Assembly (NCBI GenBank): GCA_937991645.1
Contig: CALKPL010000006.1
Location: forward strand, 1-20,418
From: UMGS1783 sp900555065
Lineage (GTDB): Bacteria > Bacillota > Clostridia > Oscillospirales > UMGS1783
Direction of reading: 5' to 3'
Length of the DNA stretch: 20,418 nt
Below are positions 1 through 7,361 of this stretch, piece by piece. The notes beneath the pieces are model-generated. The model was not told the origin of the DNA. It saw only the letters and a list, made by a program, of their open reading frames with translations, and ran no database searches. The position numbers were made by a program, and so were the translations under genes. Each line of letters begins with the position of its first letter. Within the stretch, counting starts at the first letter, position 1.

Positions 1-107
1 GCAAAAAGTCACGCTCGGCTCGCCTGTTCGGTTGTAAACGCCCTCACGACGGCTCACTGTCGCTACCAACTTTTTGCGAATTACGAGGGTTTTAACTCCC
101 ACCTCCG
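1..107. repeat. Modular intergenic repeat, module B, copy 1
   Basis: This non-coding element is bounded by an inverted repeat, GCAAAAAGT at 1-9 and ACTTTTTGC at 69-77. Inside are the words TGTAAACGC, CGGCTCACTG and CCAACTTTTTG, and it is followed by GAGGGTTTTAACTCCC. The same words in the same order recur at 1262-1366. The left end may continue beyond the window. Nothing suggests a protein. It resembles dispersed intergenic repeats of Clostridia genomes, but its family was not identified. Confidence 0.5.
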
Positions 108-145
108 AAAAGCCGAAAAAATCTTTTTCATGTGCCTCTCACATC

Positions 146-226
146 GCTGGAGCAAAGTTCGCTTTGCTCCAGCTTAATATTAGCAAAAATAAGCTATCCG
201 CCCTCGTCCTTTCTTAATAGTCGAAG
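146..226. repeat. Modular intergenic repeat, module A, copy 1 (double hairpin)
   Basis: A perfect 12-bp stem, GCTGGAGCAAAG at 146-157 and CTTTGCTCCAGC at 162-173, encloses a TTCG loop. It is followed by a second, weaker stem (AGCTTA / TAAGCT) and the word ATCCGCCCTCG. A diverged copy with both hairpins and the ATCCGC word lies at 1186-1232. The first stem could act as a terminator on either strand, but it has no T-run of note. It lies downstream of the minus-strand gene ending at 295. Confidence 0.5.
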
Positions 227-294
227 GGCGATTTATTTTTCAGGGGTGCAAATTAAGACGAGGGCATTTTTTCTTAACCTGCACAATTTCTGTG

Positions 295-966
295 TTATTT
301 TGTTGCCAGATGATAACTCCCGTCAATTCTGCGACATATTTCCTCTGTGGGTACTGAACCATCCAAAATTATGGTGTACCAGTTTCGCTTGTTCATATGC
401 CAGCCGGGAAAATACTTTATGTTGTCTACAGTAGAGTCCATCAGATCCGGTCTAATCCGTAAATCAATAATTTCAGCGACTTCATCGGAAGGTAGACCTA
501 ACTTTCTGCGGGAAACTGTAAGAATCGCGCCATACCATTTCTGCGTGTCTTTCCTGCGCCAGACAGCATTATCAGGGAATTTAGGCCAAAGAAACTCGAG
601 ACTGTCCCCATAAGTTTCGTAGACATAAGCGATTACCGTTTTTGTTTGTGTGTTCTTGAATATATCAGGCTCAAAACACTTTTCCGCAATGTCAGTGAGA
701 ACCTGTTCGTATTCCATTTTCACGCCGGTGACAAAACTGCCCAATGCACCATCGGTAAGGTGTAAAGTGTATGGTTCATTTGTTTCCGTGTCAATAACAG
801 TTGTTTTTATCAAGCCGTTTCGCGTAATTGCTACCACCATGGAAAACCCGCTGCCAGGCAATACGGTATGATAGGAGAAATCTCCATTGTTTTCAACAAA
901 TCCATAAGCAAACAGTTTTGGCGTATTGACTTTCCTTTTATTTAAAATGTTGTTTATAAGATCCAT
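295..966 (-). CDS. MmcQ/YjbR family protein
   Basis: This 223-residue protein has a C-terminal half typical of the MmcQ/YjbR (DUF419) fold: a WPKFPDNAVWRR segment, the tryptophan-containing KWYGAILTV strand, then DLR, a PGWHMNKRNWYTIIL block and a final GSY. The N-terminal ~100 residues match the extra domain common in clostridial members. The family adopts a double-wing-like fold and is called DNA-binding by structural analogy; its biochemical role is not established. The start was set at the ATG at 966 because GAGGAG lies 5 bases upstream; an in-frame ATG at 984 has no such site. An extended -10 promoter lies about 70 bases upstream. The gene is monocistronic, flanked by copies of the modular repeat on both sides. 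Confidence 0.85.
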   Translation of the reverse strand: MDLINNILNKRKVNTPKLFAYGFVENNGDFSYHTVLPGSGFSMVVAITRNGLIKTTVIDTETNEPYTLHLTDGALGSFVTGVKMEYEQVLTDIAEKCFEPDIFKNTQTKTVIAYVYETYGDSLEFLWPKFPDNAVWRRKDTQKWYGAILTVSRRKLGLPSDEVAEIIDLRIRPDLMDSTVDNIKYFPGWHMNKRNWYTIILDGSVPTEEICRRIDGSYHLATK

Positions 967-1033
967 TATTGCTCCTCTGCACATTTTTACCGCCGCAAAA
1001 GTTGTTTGTATTGCGTATTTATATTCTCAATTT

Positions 1034-1042
1034 ATTATAGCA
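1034..1042 (-). promoter_or_regulatory. Extended -10 promoter for the YjbR-like gene
   Basis: On the minus strand this reads TGCTATAAT, a perfect extended -10 element (TGN before TATAAT), about 68 bases upstream of the start codon at 966. No good -35 hexamer is seen 16-18 bases further upstream, which is acceptable for extended -10 promoters. Confidence 0.5.
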
Positions 1043-1185
1043 TAAAGATCGGGTATAGGAGCATCTTAAAAAAACACAATCGTATAAAAATGTAAAGTAA
1101 AAGCAGATATAATATCATCGCATAATCTGATTAAAATCGCGGTGCAGCGGAACGATATTGTATGATCGTGACACCTGACACACGT

Positions 1186-1236
1186 CGGAGCAAAGTCCAT
1201 TTTGCTCCGGCTTATTTTTTATTGGAATAAGCCATC
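1186..1236. repeat. Modular intergenic repeat, module A, copy 2 (double hairpin)
   Basis: CGGAGCAAA at 1186-1194 pairs with TTTGCTCCG at 1201-1209, and directly after it GGCTTATT pairs with AATAAGCC. The word ATCCGCTC follows. This is the same pair of hairpins as at 146-226, with compensating changes in the stems, which suggests selection on structure rather than sequence. Confidence 0.5.
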
Positions 1237-1261
1237 CGCTCAAGCCTTTGCTCCTTCTTAT

Positions 1262-1366
1262 CCGAAAAAGGTCGCGCTGCGCTTTCTCTGCACTCTTGTA
1301 AACGCGATCGCATCGCTTCGGCTTACTGCCAACTTTTTTGGGGGTGGCATGGGTTTAATTCCGCCT
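1262..1366. repeat. Modular intergenic repeat, module B, copy 2
   Basis: CCGAAAAAG near 1262 is inverted against CTTTTTTGG near 1333. Between them are TGTAAACGC and CGGCTTACTG, followed by CCAACTTTTTTGG and GGGTTTAATTCCG, matching the copy at 1-107 word for word with scattered substitutions. In this copy module A precedes module B, whereas at the window start B precedes A, so the two modules appear to move or be placed independently. Confidence 0.5.
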
Positions 1367-1382
1367 GTTTAAACGCTATAAT
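1354..1382 (+). promoter_or_regulatory. Candidate promoter for the DUF3795 gene
   Basis: TTTAAT at 1354-1359 and TATAAT at 1377-1382 are separated by 17 bases. The -10 is perfect but the -35 is weak. It lies about 120 bases upstream of the gene starting at 1500 and overlaps the end of repeat module B, so the repeat may supply part of the promoter. Confidence 0.35.
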
Positions 1383-1499
1383 TTTATGGGTCTATTGCAC
1401 ATAGACACGAACTTTATATCGTTCGCAATGACGCTTTTTTATCTTCGAATACATTGAAAGAATGATATGATGAATTCGACGATGAAAATTTGGAGACAT

Positions 1500-1838
1500 A
1501 TGACAATAAAAAATATGATTGCATATTGCGGGCTGGACTGTAAAAAATGCGACGCATATCTTGCAACAATACATAACGACCAAGCGTTGCGTGCAAAAAC
1601 CGCAAAACTATGGGCGGAGTTAAATCATGCGCCCATTATGCCTGAACATATCAACTGTCAAGGCTGTCGTGTTGAGGGTGTTAAAACAGTATTTTGCGAT
1701 CGTCTTTGTGGTATTCGTCAGTGTGCAATAAAAAAAGGTGTGGCCATATGCGGTGACTGCTCAGAGATGGAAAAGTGTCATACCGTAGGTGCGATTATCT
1801 CGAATAACTCCGAAGCTCTAAAAAACTTAAGAGGATGA
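1500..1838 (+). CDS. DUF3795 domain protein (Cys-rich)
   Basis: This 112-residue protein begins with the DUF3795 signature IAYCGLDCKKCDAYLAT followed by ND. It carries eleven cysteines (10, 14, 17, 53, 56, 66, 70, 75, 84, 87, 93), arranged as CGLDCKKC, CQGC, CDRLC, CGDC and a final C. That spacing suits zinc or iron-sulfur binding, but the ligand and role are unknown for the family. There is no signal peptide or membrane segment, so it is probably cytoplasmic. The ATG at 1500 is chosen because GGAG lies 4 bases upstream and the family motif starts right after it; an upstream ATG at 1467 would add 11 unconserved residues. A terminator follows at 2050. Confidence 0.85.
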   Translation: MTIKNMIAYCGLDCKKCDAYLATIHNDQALRAKTAKLWAELNHAPIMPEHINCQGCRVEGVKTVFCDRLCGIRQCAIKKGVAICGDCSEMEKCHTVGAIISNNSEALKNLRG

Positions 1839-1844
1839 AATCCA

Positions 1845-2030
1845 ATGTGTTGCAATAAACGCGTAAAGTATATTCCGTGTAATGAGACCATATTGAACCG
1901 CGGGAAGCATTTTTACCAGGAGAAATCCGTTGGTATCAGAATTGCGGTTCTTTGTAGCGCGCCGCGGGCTTCGTATTTGAACGGTTTTTTTAAACAAACG
2001 TTGTTGCTTATTTGCTCCGCACTTTCCTAA
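1845..2030 (+). CDS. Doubtful short open reading frame
   Basis: This 61-codon frame starts 7 bases after the DUF3795 stop with a weak AGAGGAT site and ends 20 bases before a strong terminator hairpin. The predicted peptide resembles no family I recognise, and the antisense frame over the same bases is equally long. The stretch could be a decayed gene, a dispersed repeat or simply a 3' untranslated region of the DUF3795 transcript. It is listed only because its placement between stop and terminator fits a co-transcribed small gene. Confidence 0.18.
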   Translation: MCCNKRVKYIPCNETILNRGKHFYQEKSVGIRIAVLCSAPRASYLNGFFKQTLLLICSALS

Positions 2031-2049
2031 TCCCATAAGGCCATGCTTT

Positions 2050-2081
2050 GTCGGAACGAGTTGCGCTCGTTCCGACTTTTT
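2050..2081 (+). terminator. Rho-independent terminator
   Basis: GTCGGAACGAG at 2050-2060 pairs perfectly with CTCGTTCCGAC at 2066-2076 around a TTGCG loop, followed by five T residues at 2077-2081. It terminates plus-strand transcription from the DUF3795 gene. On the minus strand the T-run is missing, so it serves the hicB-like gene less well. Confidence 0.8.
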
Positions 2082-2185
2082 GTTCCAACAGTAAATAGGT
2101 AAACCTATTCACAGTTTCTCATCAATCGCAAAGTTTCTGCATTCATTTGCGGCGACGCTTTTTATGCACATGTATATCATGCTAA

Positions 2186-2521
2186 TTATACCGTGTTTTC
2201 TTCTGTGCTGCTGTTTTGATCATTGTCTTCTGTAGATGGGTTTTGCCCAAAGCAGATATTTTCATCCAGATTTGCAAGATCAATTGTAACCTCAGAAATA
2301 AATCCTCCGTTATTCGGCATAATAGCTTCTATTTTACTGGCTGTAGGGATTGGCTCACCATGAGATAAAGCGTCAAGTATCCATCCCGTCGCCGCGTCGG
2401 CGGCCATTTTGATCGCTTCTGTTAAGTCTTTGCCTTGTGTGGCGCAGCATAAATCAGGTATCTCTACAGAAAACGTTCCGTTCTCTTCCGGATAAAAGCA
2501 AGCAGGATATGTAATTTTCAA
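2186..2521 (-). CDS. HicB-like antitoxin, orphan
   Basis: This 111-residue protein begins KITYPACFYPEENGTFSVEI, continues with PDLCCATQGKDLTEAI and AADAATGWI, then GEPIPTASK, which is the HicB N-terminal partial-RNase-H-like fold. HicB proteins normally neutralise the HicA mRNA interferase encoded next to them. The start codon is TTG at 2521, set by an AAAGGAGA site 5-6 bases upstream. No HicA-like frame exists on either side: the CRISPR array begins about 50 bases upstream and only about 100 bases separate the stop from the next terminator. The C-terminal tail (last ~25 residues) is acidic and Asn/Ser-rich, and no DNA-binding domain is visible. It is either a solitary HicB-like regulator or the remnant of a broken toxin-antitoxin pair. 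Confidence 0.75.
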   Translation of the reverse strand: MKITYPACFYPEENGTFSVEIPDLCCATQGKDLTEAIKMAADAATGWILDALSHGEPIPTASKIEAIMPNNGGFISEVTIDLANLDENICFGQNPSTEDNDQNSSTEENTV

Positions 2522-2572
2522 AGAAATCTCCTTTCTGTTTTATAAATTGGACGTACACTCCGCTATCCCAAA

Positions 2573-2605
2573 GATAGACTATATACCCTCCATGCGGAGA
2601 GTGAC
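2573..2605 (-). repeat. Degenerate leader-distal CRISPR repeat
   Basis: This 33-base unit keeps the ACCCTCCATGCGGAG core and the GTGAC end (plus strand) but has several substitutions in its first 13 bases and one in the GGGTGAC end. It is followed by a normal 34-base spacer. Decayed final repeats are typical of the leader-distal end and confirm the array is read from right to left. Confidence 0.85.
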
Positions 2606-4171
2606 CCCGGATGTTGTACTTTGCGCCCAGCTCGTCAATATTTCTATCCACACCCTCCATGCGGAGGGTGACGCGTATACAAGTCCATAATAGTACAGTT
2701 TTCGGGATTTCTATCCACACCCTCCATGCGGAGGGTGACTTTTTATTGTTTTAAGGAGGTTAATAGATGGGAGGCATTTCTATCCACACCCTCCATGCGG
2801 AGGGTGACCGTACGCGGCTGGGCAATGACGCGGCGGAGATCCTTATTTCTATCCACACCCTCCATGCGGAGGGTGACATGTATCCTGCGTGGATTCATCA
2901 ATTTTCTGCGGATTTCTATCCACACCCTCCATGCGGAGGGTGACAAAAACTTCTTGCCACTCTGCAGGAGAACGATTTTATTTCTATCCACACCCTCCAT
3001 GCGGAGGGTGACTACCCTGGGCTGTTGCGGACGCGCAGGCCGTTCCAATAAATTTCTATCCACACCCTCCATGCGGAGGGTGACAATATCGGGAGGAGGA
3101 CGAACAATGAGATTAAAAATTTCTATCCACACCCTCCATGCGGAGGGTGACGGGGCATGTGGCAATTAAGTGTTGGTTGTTTTAGGAATTTCTATCCACA
3201 CCCTCCATGCGGAGGGTGACTTGGCGAGAAAGAGCGCAAGGCCTTGTTATACGGGATTTCTATCCACACCCTCCATGCGGAGGGTGACGACTTACTGGCA
3301 CCAGTGTTGGCCTTGGCTTACCAATTTCTATCCACACCCTCCATGCGGAGGGTGACAGTGGCATCTCCAAAGTAACGTTCTTAATGTGTTATTTCTATCC
3401 ACACCCTCCATGCGGAGGGTGACATCTTCACGATGTAAAATCGTCAAGGGATAGTAGTATTTCTATCCACACCCTCCATGCGGAGGGTGACATTAAGAGT
3501 GACCGACATTGACAGGTCGCTGAATATTTCTATCCACACCCTCCATGCGGAGGGTGACGATGCGGCGATTGCTGACTGGCACGGATTTTGCGTATTTCTA
3601 TCCACACCCTCCATGCGGAGGGTGACATATCCTAACGATGATTTTTTAAACAGGCGTGTAGTATTTCTATCCACACCCTCCATGCGGAGGGTGACCACAC
3701 ACTATTTCGCTGGACGATTATCTGAATAGGATTTCTATCCACACCCTCCATGCGGAGGGTGACTTGCGCAAGGAGTGAAAGCAAAGGGCGGTATGTGTAT
3801 ATTTCTATCCACACCCTCCATGCGGAGGGTGACATTTTTTATTTTTTAAGGAGGTAAATAAATAATGATTTCTATCCACACCCTCCATGCGGAGGGTGAC
3901 TTTATCCGCGCGCCGTATCCGGCGGGATGGTCCGATTTCTATCCACACCCTCCATGCGGAGGGTGACTGACAAGCAGCTATTACCACATAACCTTCAAAG
4001 AGATATTTCTATCCACACCCTCCATGCGGAGGGTGACTTTTCGCGCAGCAGGTTTACATACGCGGCAAGCTATTTCTATCCACACCCTCCATGCGGAGGG
4101 TGACCGGCAAAACGTATTATGCCTGCTGCATTGCCAATATTTCTATCCACACCCTCCATGCGGAGGGTGAC
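2573..4171 (-). CRISPR. Type I-C CRISPR array, 24 repeats and 23 spacers
   Basis: Twenty-three identical 33-base repeats start (plus coordinates) at 2640, 2707, 2776, 2845, 2912, 2980, 3052, 3119, 3188, 3256, 3324, 3391, 3459, 3526, 3594, 3663, 3731, 3801, 3868, 3935, 4005, 4072 and 4139, plus a degenerate one at 2573. Spacers are 34-39 bases, mostly 34-36, and all differ. Read on the minus strand, the repeat begins GTCACC, forms a 7-bp stem ACCCTCC/GGAGGGT with a GCAT loop, and ends TGGATAGAAAT. Cleavage at the stem base by Cas5c would leave that 11-base 5' handle, as known for type I-C. The identity of the repeats and intact adjacent cas1-cas2-cas4 suggest an active array. Three spacers (2740-2775, 3085-3118, 3834-3867) contain a Shine-Dalgarno and ATG. 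Confidence 0.98.
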
Positions 4172-4387
4172 GGCAAATATGACGAAAAAATCGCCATGGT
4201 TTTCTGAAAATAATAATAATTCACAACATAGAGGTATTTTGCTTGTAATCCCAGAAAAGTTTTTGTGCAATTTGCACTGAAACCTCTTGGCAGGGATTCC
4301 AAAGTGCGTCTGTATGCGGTGCGAAGGTCTCTGCCAAAATCTGCGCACATATCCTTCGCACTGTAGGAAAATCTGCGTCTGATGGTT
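4172..4387 (-). promoter_or_regulatory. CRISPR leader
   Basis: The 216 bases between the cas2 stop and the first repeat hold no credible gene and are A/T-rich next to the repeat. They should contain the array promoter and the sequence recognised during spacer insertion. A perfect palindrome, GTGCAA-T-TTGCAC, lies at 4265-4277, about 95 bases from the first repeat. A weak promoter candidate on the minus strand overlaps it (TTGCAC, 17 bases, TACAAG). Short frames here are by-products. Confidence 0.75.
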
Positions 4388-4678
4388 TTACACCAGCAAT
4401 ATGTCGTCCTGTGACCACTGCGGCGCACAGCCGATGTGTTCAACTTTCCCTTTATAGTTGTTTCCCAGTAAATAAAAACGCAGGCTGTCGGTTTTCGGAT
4501 TGATCTGGGCGGTTAGTTTGGCCTTGAATGCCGCATACTGTGCGGCGTCCAATAGACATTCGAATACGGAATTCTGTACCCGTTGTCCATGATCGACACA
4601 TACCCTGGCCACTTTGCGCAATCGTTTGCGTCCGGCGTCTGTCTCAGTGTTCACATCATAGGTGACAAGAACCAGCAT
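4388..4678 (-). CDS. cas2: CRISPR-associated endonuclease Cas2
   Basis: This 96-residue protein is full length for type I-C Cas2. It has the LVTYDVNTE strand with Asp8, the conserved metal/dimer-interface aspartate, then GRKRLRKVARVCVDHGQRVQNSVFEC and the RFYLLGNN strand. Cas2 forms the dimer at the centre of the Cas1-Cas2 integrase that inserts new spacers at the leader end. A GGAGGGG site lies about 6 bases before the ATG. It is the last gene before the leader and is separated from cas1 by 91 bases. Confidence 0.97.
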   Translation of the reverse strand: MLVLVTYDVNTETDAGRKRLRKVARVCVDHGQRVQNSVFECLLDAAQYAAFKAKLTAQINPKTDSLRFYLLGNNYKGKVEHIGCAPQWSQDDILLV

Positions 4679-4769
4679 AAAATCCCCTCCGTTTCAGGCG
4701 CCAATCGGGTTTAGGGCTTTCCATGGTGCAAATCGACTCATGCAGAACAGTCGGCGGGAAGGTTTGCGA

Positions 4770-5801
4770 TTATTTCCAGAAGAACGGCGGGTATCGGTCC
4801 AAGTCTCCGCGTAGCGTGCGGGCTAACAGCAACGCCTGCACATAGGGCACCAATCCCCAAGGGATTTTTTCGTTGAGGAACGGGTGTTGGATCATCTGCT
4901 GTTTGCGTTGCTGCCAGGCCTGCAGGAAGATCTTGCGCCCCTCGTCTGTCAGCAACACGGCGCCGCTTTCCTGCCGTTTGCAGTGCCGGTCGGTCAGCTG
5001 TTTTTGATTGATGCATGTCACCACAAACCGGTCGGCAAAAACTGTACGCAGCTCTTCCATTAAGTCCAGTGCCAGACTGGATCGCCCGGGCCGCGGCCGA
5101 TGCAGAAATCCTACATATGGGTCCAGCCCCACACCCTCAAGCGCGGCGGCGCAGTCCCGGGCCAGCAGAGAGTAGGAAAATGAAAGCAGTGCGTTCACCG
5201 GATCCAGCGGCGGCCGGCGGCTGCGTTTCGTAAAAGAAAACGTCTCGCGCTGTTGCAAAATCAGGTTGTCGAATCCGTCAAAATACTGTTGGGCGGCTTC
5301 GCCTTCCAAGCCGCGCAACTCCTCCATGGCCATGGCATCCTCAATGCGTGGCAGTATGGCCGCCAGCCCGGCGGAAAGCGCTTTGAGCCTCTCCACCGGC
5401 ACCCGTTGCGGATGGTCGCGGGTAGCGCGTTCCAGCACCCAGCGTGCGTTGTAAATCTTGCCCAGCAGAAACCCGCGCGCGAATCGGCAGCCGGCAAAGA
5501 GATCGTCTGCGGCGCGGTACTGTTGCTGCCGTAGCAGCACATTGCCACAGGTTTCGCCGACAGATCGGGCAAGAAACCTTCCGCTTGGAGAGAAAAACGC
5601 CAAATCAACACCTCGCTGCGCACAAGCCCCCATCAGGGCGGGAGATGCGCCGGGATAGGCAAAACAGAGAACTGCTTCCAGCGTGTGAAGAGGAAAGCGT
5701 GCCGTCTCAATTTTATCCTGGCTGACAACGATATTTTCACCATCGAGCGAGAGGTAACTGTTCCCGGTCAGAACAAACAGCGTATTGAGCAGCTTTCTCA
5801 T
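4770..5801 (-). CDS. cas1: CRISPR-associated integrase Cas1, type I-C
   Basis: The protein has 343 residues. The N-terminus, MRKLLNTLFVLTGNSYLSLDGEN, is that of type I-C Cas1. The metal-binding residues of the Cas1 integrase are visible: Glu166 in LRGLEGEAAQQYF, His234 in GFLHRPRPGR and Asp246 in LALDLMEELR. It joins Cas2 to catalyse spacer integration, with Cas4 expected to trim prespacers and set PAM orientation. The frame is open 54 codons further upstream, but the ATG at 5801 is chosen because it overlaps the cas4 stop as ATGA and matches the family start. Confidence 0.97.
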   Translation of the reverse strand: MRKLLNTLFVLTGNSYLSLDGENIVVSQDKIETARFPLHTLEAVLCFAYPGASPALMGACAQRGVDLAFFSPSGRFLARSVGETCGNVLLRQQQYRAADDLFAGCRFARGFLLGKIYNARWVLERATRDHPQRVPVERLKALSAGLAAILPRIEDAMAMEELRGLEGEAAQQYFDGFDNLILQQRETFSFTKRSRRPPLDPVNALLSFSYSLLARDCAAALEGVGLDPYVGFLHRPRPGRSSLALDLMEELRTVFADRFVVTCINQKQLTDRHCKRQESGAVLLTDEGRKIFLQAWQQRKQQMIQHPFLNEKIPWGLVPYVQALLLARTLRGDLDRYPPFFWK

Positions 5802-6475
5802 ACCGGTATTCCTTCCTCCGCGGTAATTTCGTGTACATGCGCACGGATATATGCGGCCGCGTCTGCATGGCGGCAGAGCGCCGGCAAGCACAGTTCCTTC
5901 AGCGAACAGGCGTTGCAGTGCTTGCCAGGCCTGACCTTGGGCGTGTGTCCACGGGAAAAGCAACGGTTCATTTCCTCCGCCATGGTCTGCGTTTTCTGGC
6001 GCAGTTGCGGCGTCAGCTCTACCTCTTCGCGGCCGCGTGTTCCGGCATAATAGATGTCGGCTCGCGGCACTGTACAGACGAACATTTCCTCCAGCGCCAT
6101 CGCCTGGGCGCAGAGTTGCAGCCGGTCGGAATCGCTCTGCTTGGGCGAACCATGCTTGTATTCAACCGGCAGCGGCAGCCACAGCCCTTTCCGTCCCTGA
6201 AGCGGCACGCCGGCCGGATCGATGCGGAATTCGACTGCGTCGCATACGCCCGTCAGCCGCAAACGATGGCTGACCACCTGCAGCGCCCGCACTATGAGCA
6301 ACCCGCCGCGCTTCTCGCGCAGGGAATCGTCATGGCAGCGTTCGTGCTGCAGCCGGCCCTCGGCAGTGCTTAGGTTTTCACTCCATTGCTGTTCCAGATG
6401 AATAAGAGCCCATTGCCGTCTGCAAAAACTGAAATGCTGCAGGCCGGATATTGCCAGATAGTGATCCGGATCCAT
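5798..6475 (-). CDS. cas4: CRISPR-associated exonuclease Cas4
   Basis: This 225-residue Cas4 has the iron-sulfur ligands Cys18 (FSFCRRQW) and Cys187, Cys190, Cys196 near the C-terminus. The RecB/PD-(D/E)XK nuclease site is intact: His44, Asp79 in GVCDAVEF, Glu105-x-Lys107 in PVEYKHGS and the QLCAQAMALEEM helix. In type I-C systems Cas4 associates with Cas1-Cas2 and processes prespacer ends next to the PAM. Its start shares one base with the cas7 stop (TGATG) and its stop overlaps the cas1 start by 4 bases, so translation is probably coupled. Confidence 0.97.
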   Translation of the reverse strand: MDPDHYLAISGLQHFSFCRRQWALIHLEQQWSENLSTAEGRLQHERCHDDSLREKRGGLLIVRALQVVSHRLRLTGVCDAVEFRIDPAGVPLQGRKGLWLPLPVEYKHGSPKQSDSDRLQLCAQAMALEEMFVCTVPRADIYYAGTRGREEVELTPQLRQKTQTMAEEMNRCFSRGHTPKVRPGKHCNACSLKELCLPALCRHADAAAYIRAHVHEITAEEGIPV

Positions 6476-7359
6476 CAGGATCGTATCTCACATGTGACGC
6501 CGGCGGGCAGTTCCGTATCGACAGTCACAATATAATCACTGTACTTGCGCGCCGCCGTAACCCCTTCTGCACGCTTTACATGTACGGCGTTAAACAGCTT
6601 ATAGGAGGGGGCGTTGCCCAGTTCGGACTCATGCCGGAAAATGATCAATTCCCGAACAGCCATCTTGCCGCGGGCGGCGCTGTGATCGTTTTCGAACATG
6701 TTCAGGATGGCCTGCCACAAAAGCTGCAGGTCCACGTCGGAAAACCCTGTTGTCCTGCGCGCCAGATTGGCGGATATGAAGCCCTCTGCGCGATAGAGCG
6801 CATACGGCACAATGTACTTGCGCCCCATTTCCGTTCCCTTTTTCTCGGCGTCCGCCTCCTTGGTGATCGCCACGCGTGTGATCGTGACCTCCTGCGGCAG
6901 AATGGGGTCGATGCTGCGGGCAAAACTCAGCTGCACCGGTCCGCGCACTTGGCCGCAATTGAGAGCGCCTTTTACAAAGGTGGTCATCACGGCGCCGAAG
7001 GTGCGAATGTCATAGAAATTCCGGCACATAAAATCACGTATTTTACCGTCGAGCGCCGGATCGTCTTTTTTTGCGGCTTTCAGGTCTCCGTTGACGCCAA
7101 GATACTCCAATGCTTCGGCGTCGCTGCACTGCAGCGGCACCTGATCCTTTATGTAAATACGGTAGCCGGCTTCGTCCTCCTTGACTGTCTCAATATAGTT
7201 GCGGATCTTGCGTTTGAGGCAGACGTCGGTCACCAGGCCGTAGCCGGTCTCAGGATCAATGCGCGGCATATTGCCTGCATCGGGATCGCCGTTGGGGTTG
7301 CCGTTTTCCACATCGAATAGGATAACGAAGTCATAACGGTTTTTGATGGTTTCGGACAT
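6475..7359 (-). CDS. cas7: Cascade backbone protein Cas7, type I-C (Csd2)
   Basis: This 294-residue protein opens with the Cas7/Csd2 signature: RYDFVILFDVENGNPNGDPDAGNMPRID, where the N-G-N-P-N-G-D-P segment is diagnostic, then a TDVCLKRKIRNYI helix. Several copies coat the crRNA spacer in the type I-C Cascade complex. A DIRTFGAVM segment and a RGPVQLSFARSIDPI block are also present, as expected for the RRM-fold family. It sits 2 bases after the cas8c stop. Length and motifs are normal, with no sign of damage. Confidence 0.97.
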   Translation of the reverse strand: MSETIKNRYDFVILFDVENGNPNGDPDAGNMPRIDPETGYGLVTDVCLKRKIRNYIETVKEDEAGYRIYIKDQVPLQCSDAEALEYLGVNGDLKAAKKDDPALDGKIRDFMCRNFYDIRTFGAVMTTFVKGALNCGQVRGPVQLSFARSIDPILPQEVTITRVAITKEADAEKKGTEMGRKYIVPYALYRAEGFISANLARRTTGFSDVDLQLLWQAILNMFENDHSAARGKMAVRELIIFRHESELGNAPSYKLFNAVHVKRAEGVTAARKYSDYIVTVDTELPAGVTCEIRS

Positions 7360-7361
7360 GT

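Noticed and set aside
2454..2720. A minus-strand frame upstream of hicB considered as a HicA toxin
   Set aside because: It is made of CRISPR repeat and spacer translation and lacks the HicA fold and catalytic histidine context; no hicA was found.
2726..4348. Several frames on both strands encoding repeated STPSMRRVT, TLHAEGD or SAWRVWIEI peptides
   Set aside because: They are translations of the CRISPR repeat itself and run through repeats and spacers. Such tandem peptides are a known annotation artefact of arrays.
6451..7320. A 289-codon plus-strand frame
   Set aside because: It is antisense to cas7, which is unmistakable, and the predicted protein has no recognisable family.
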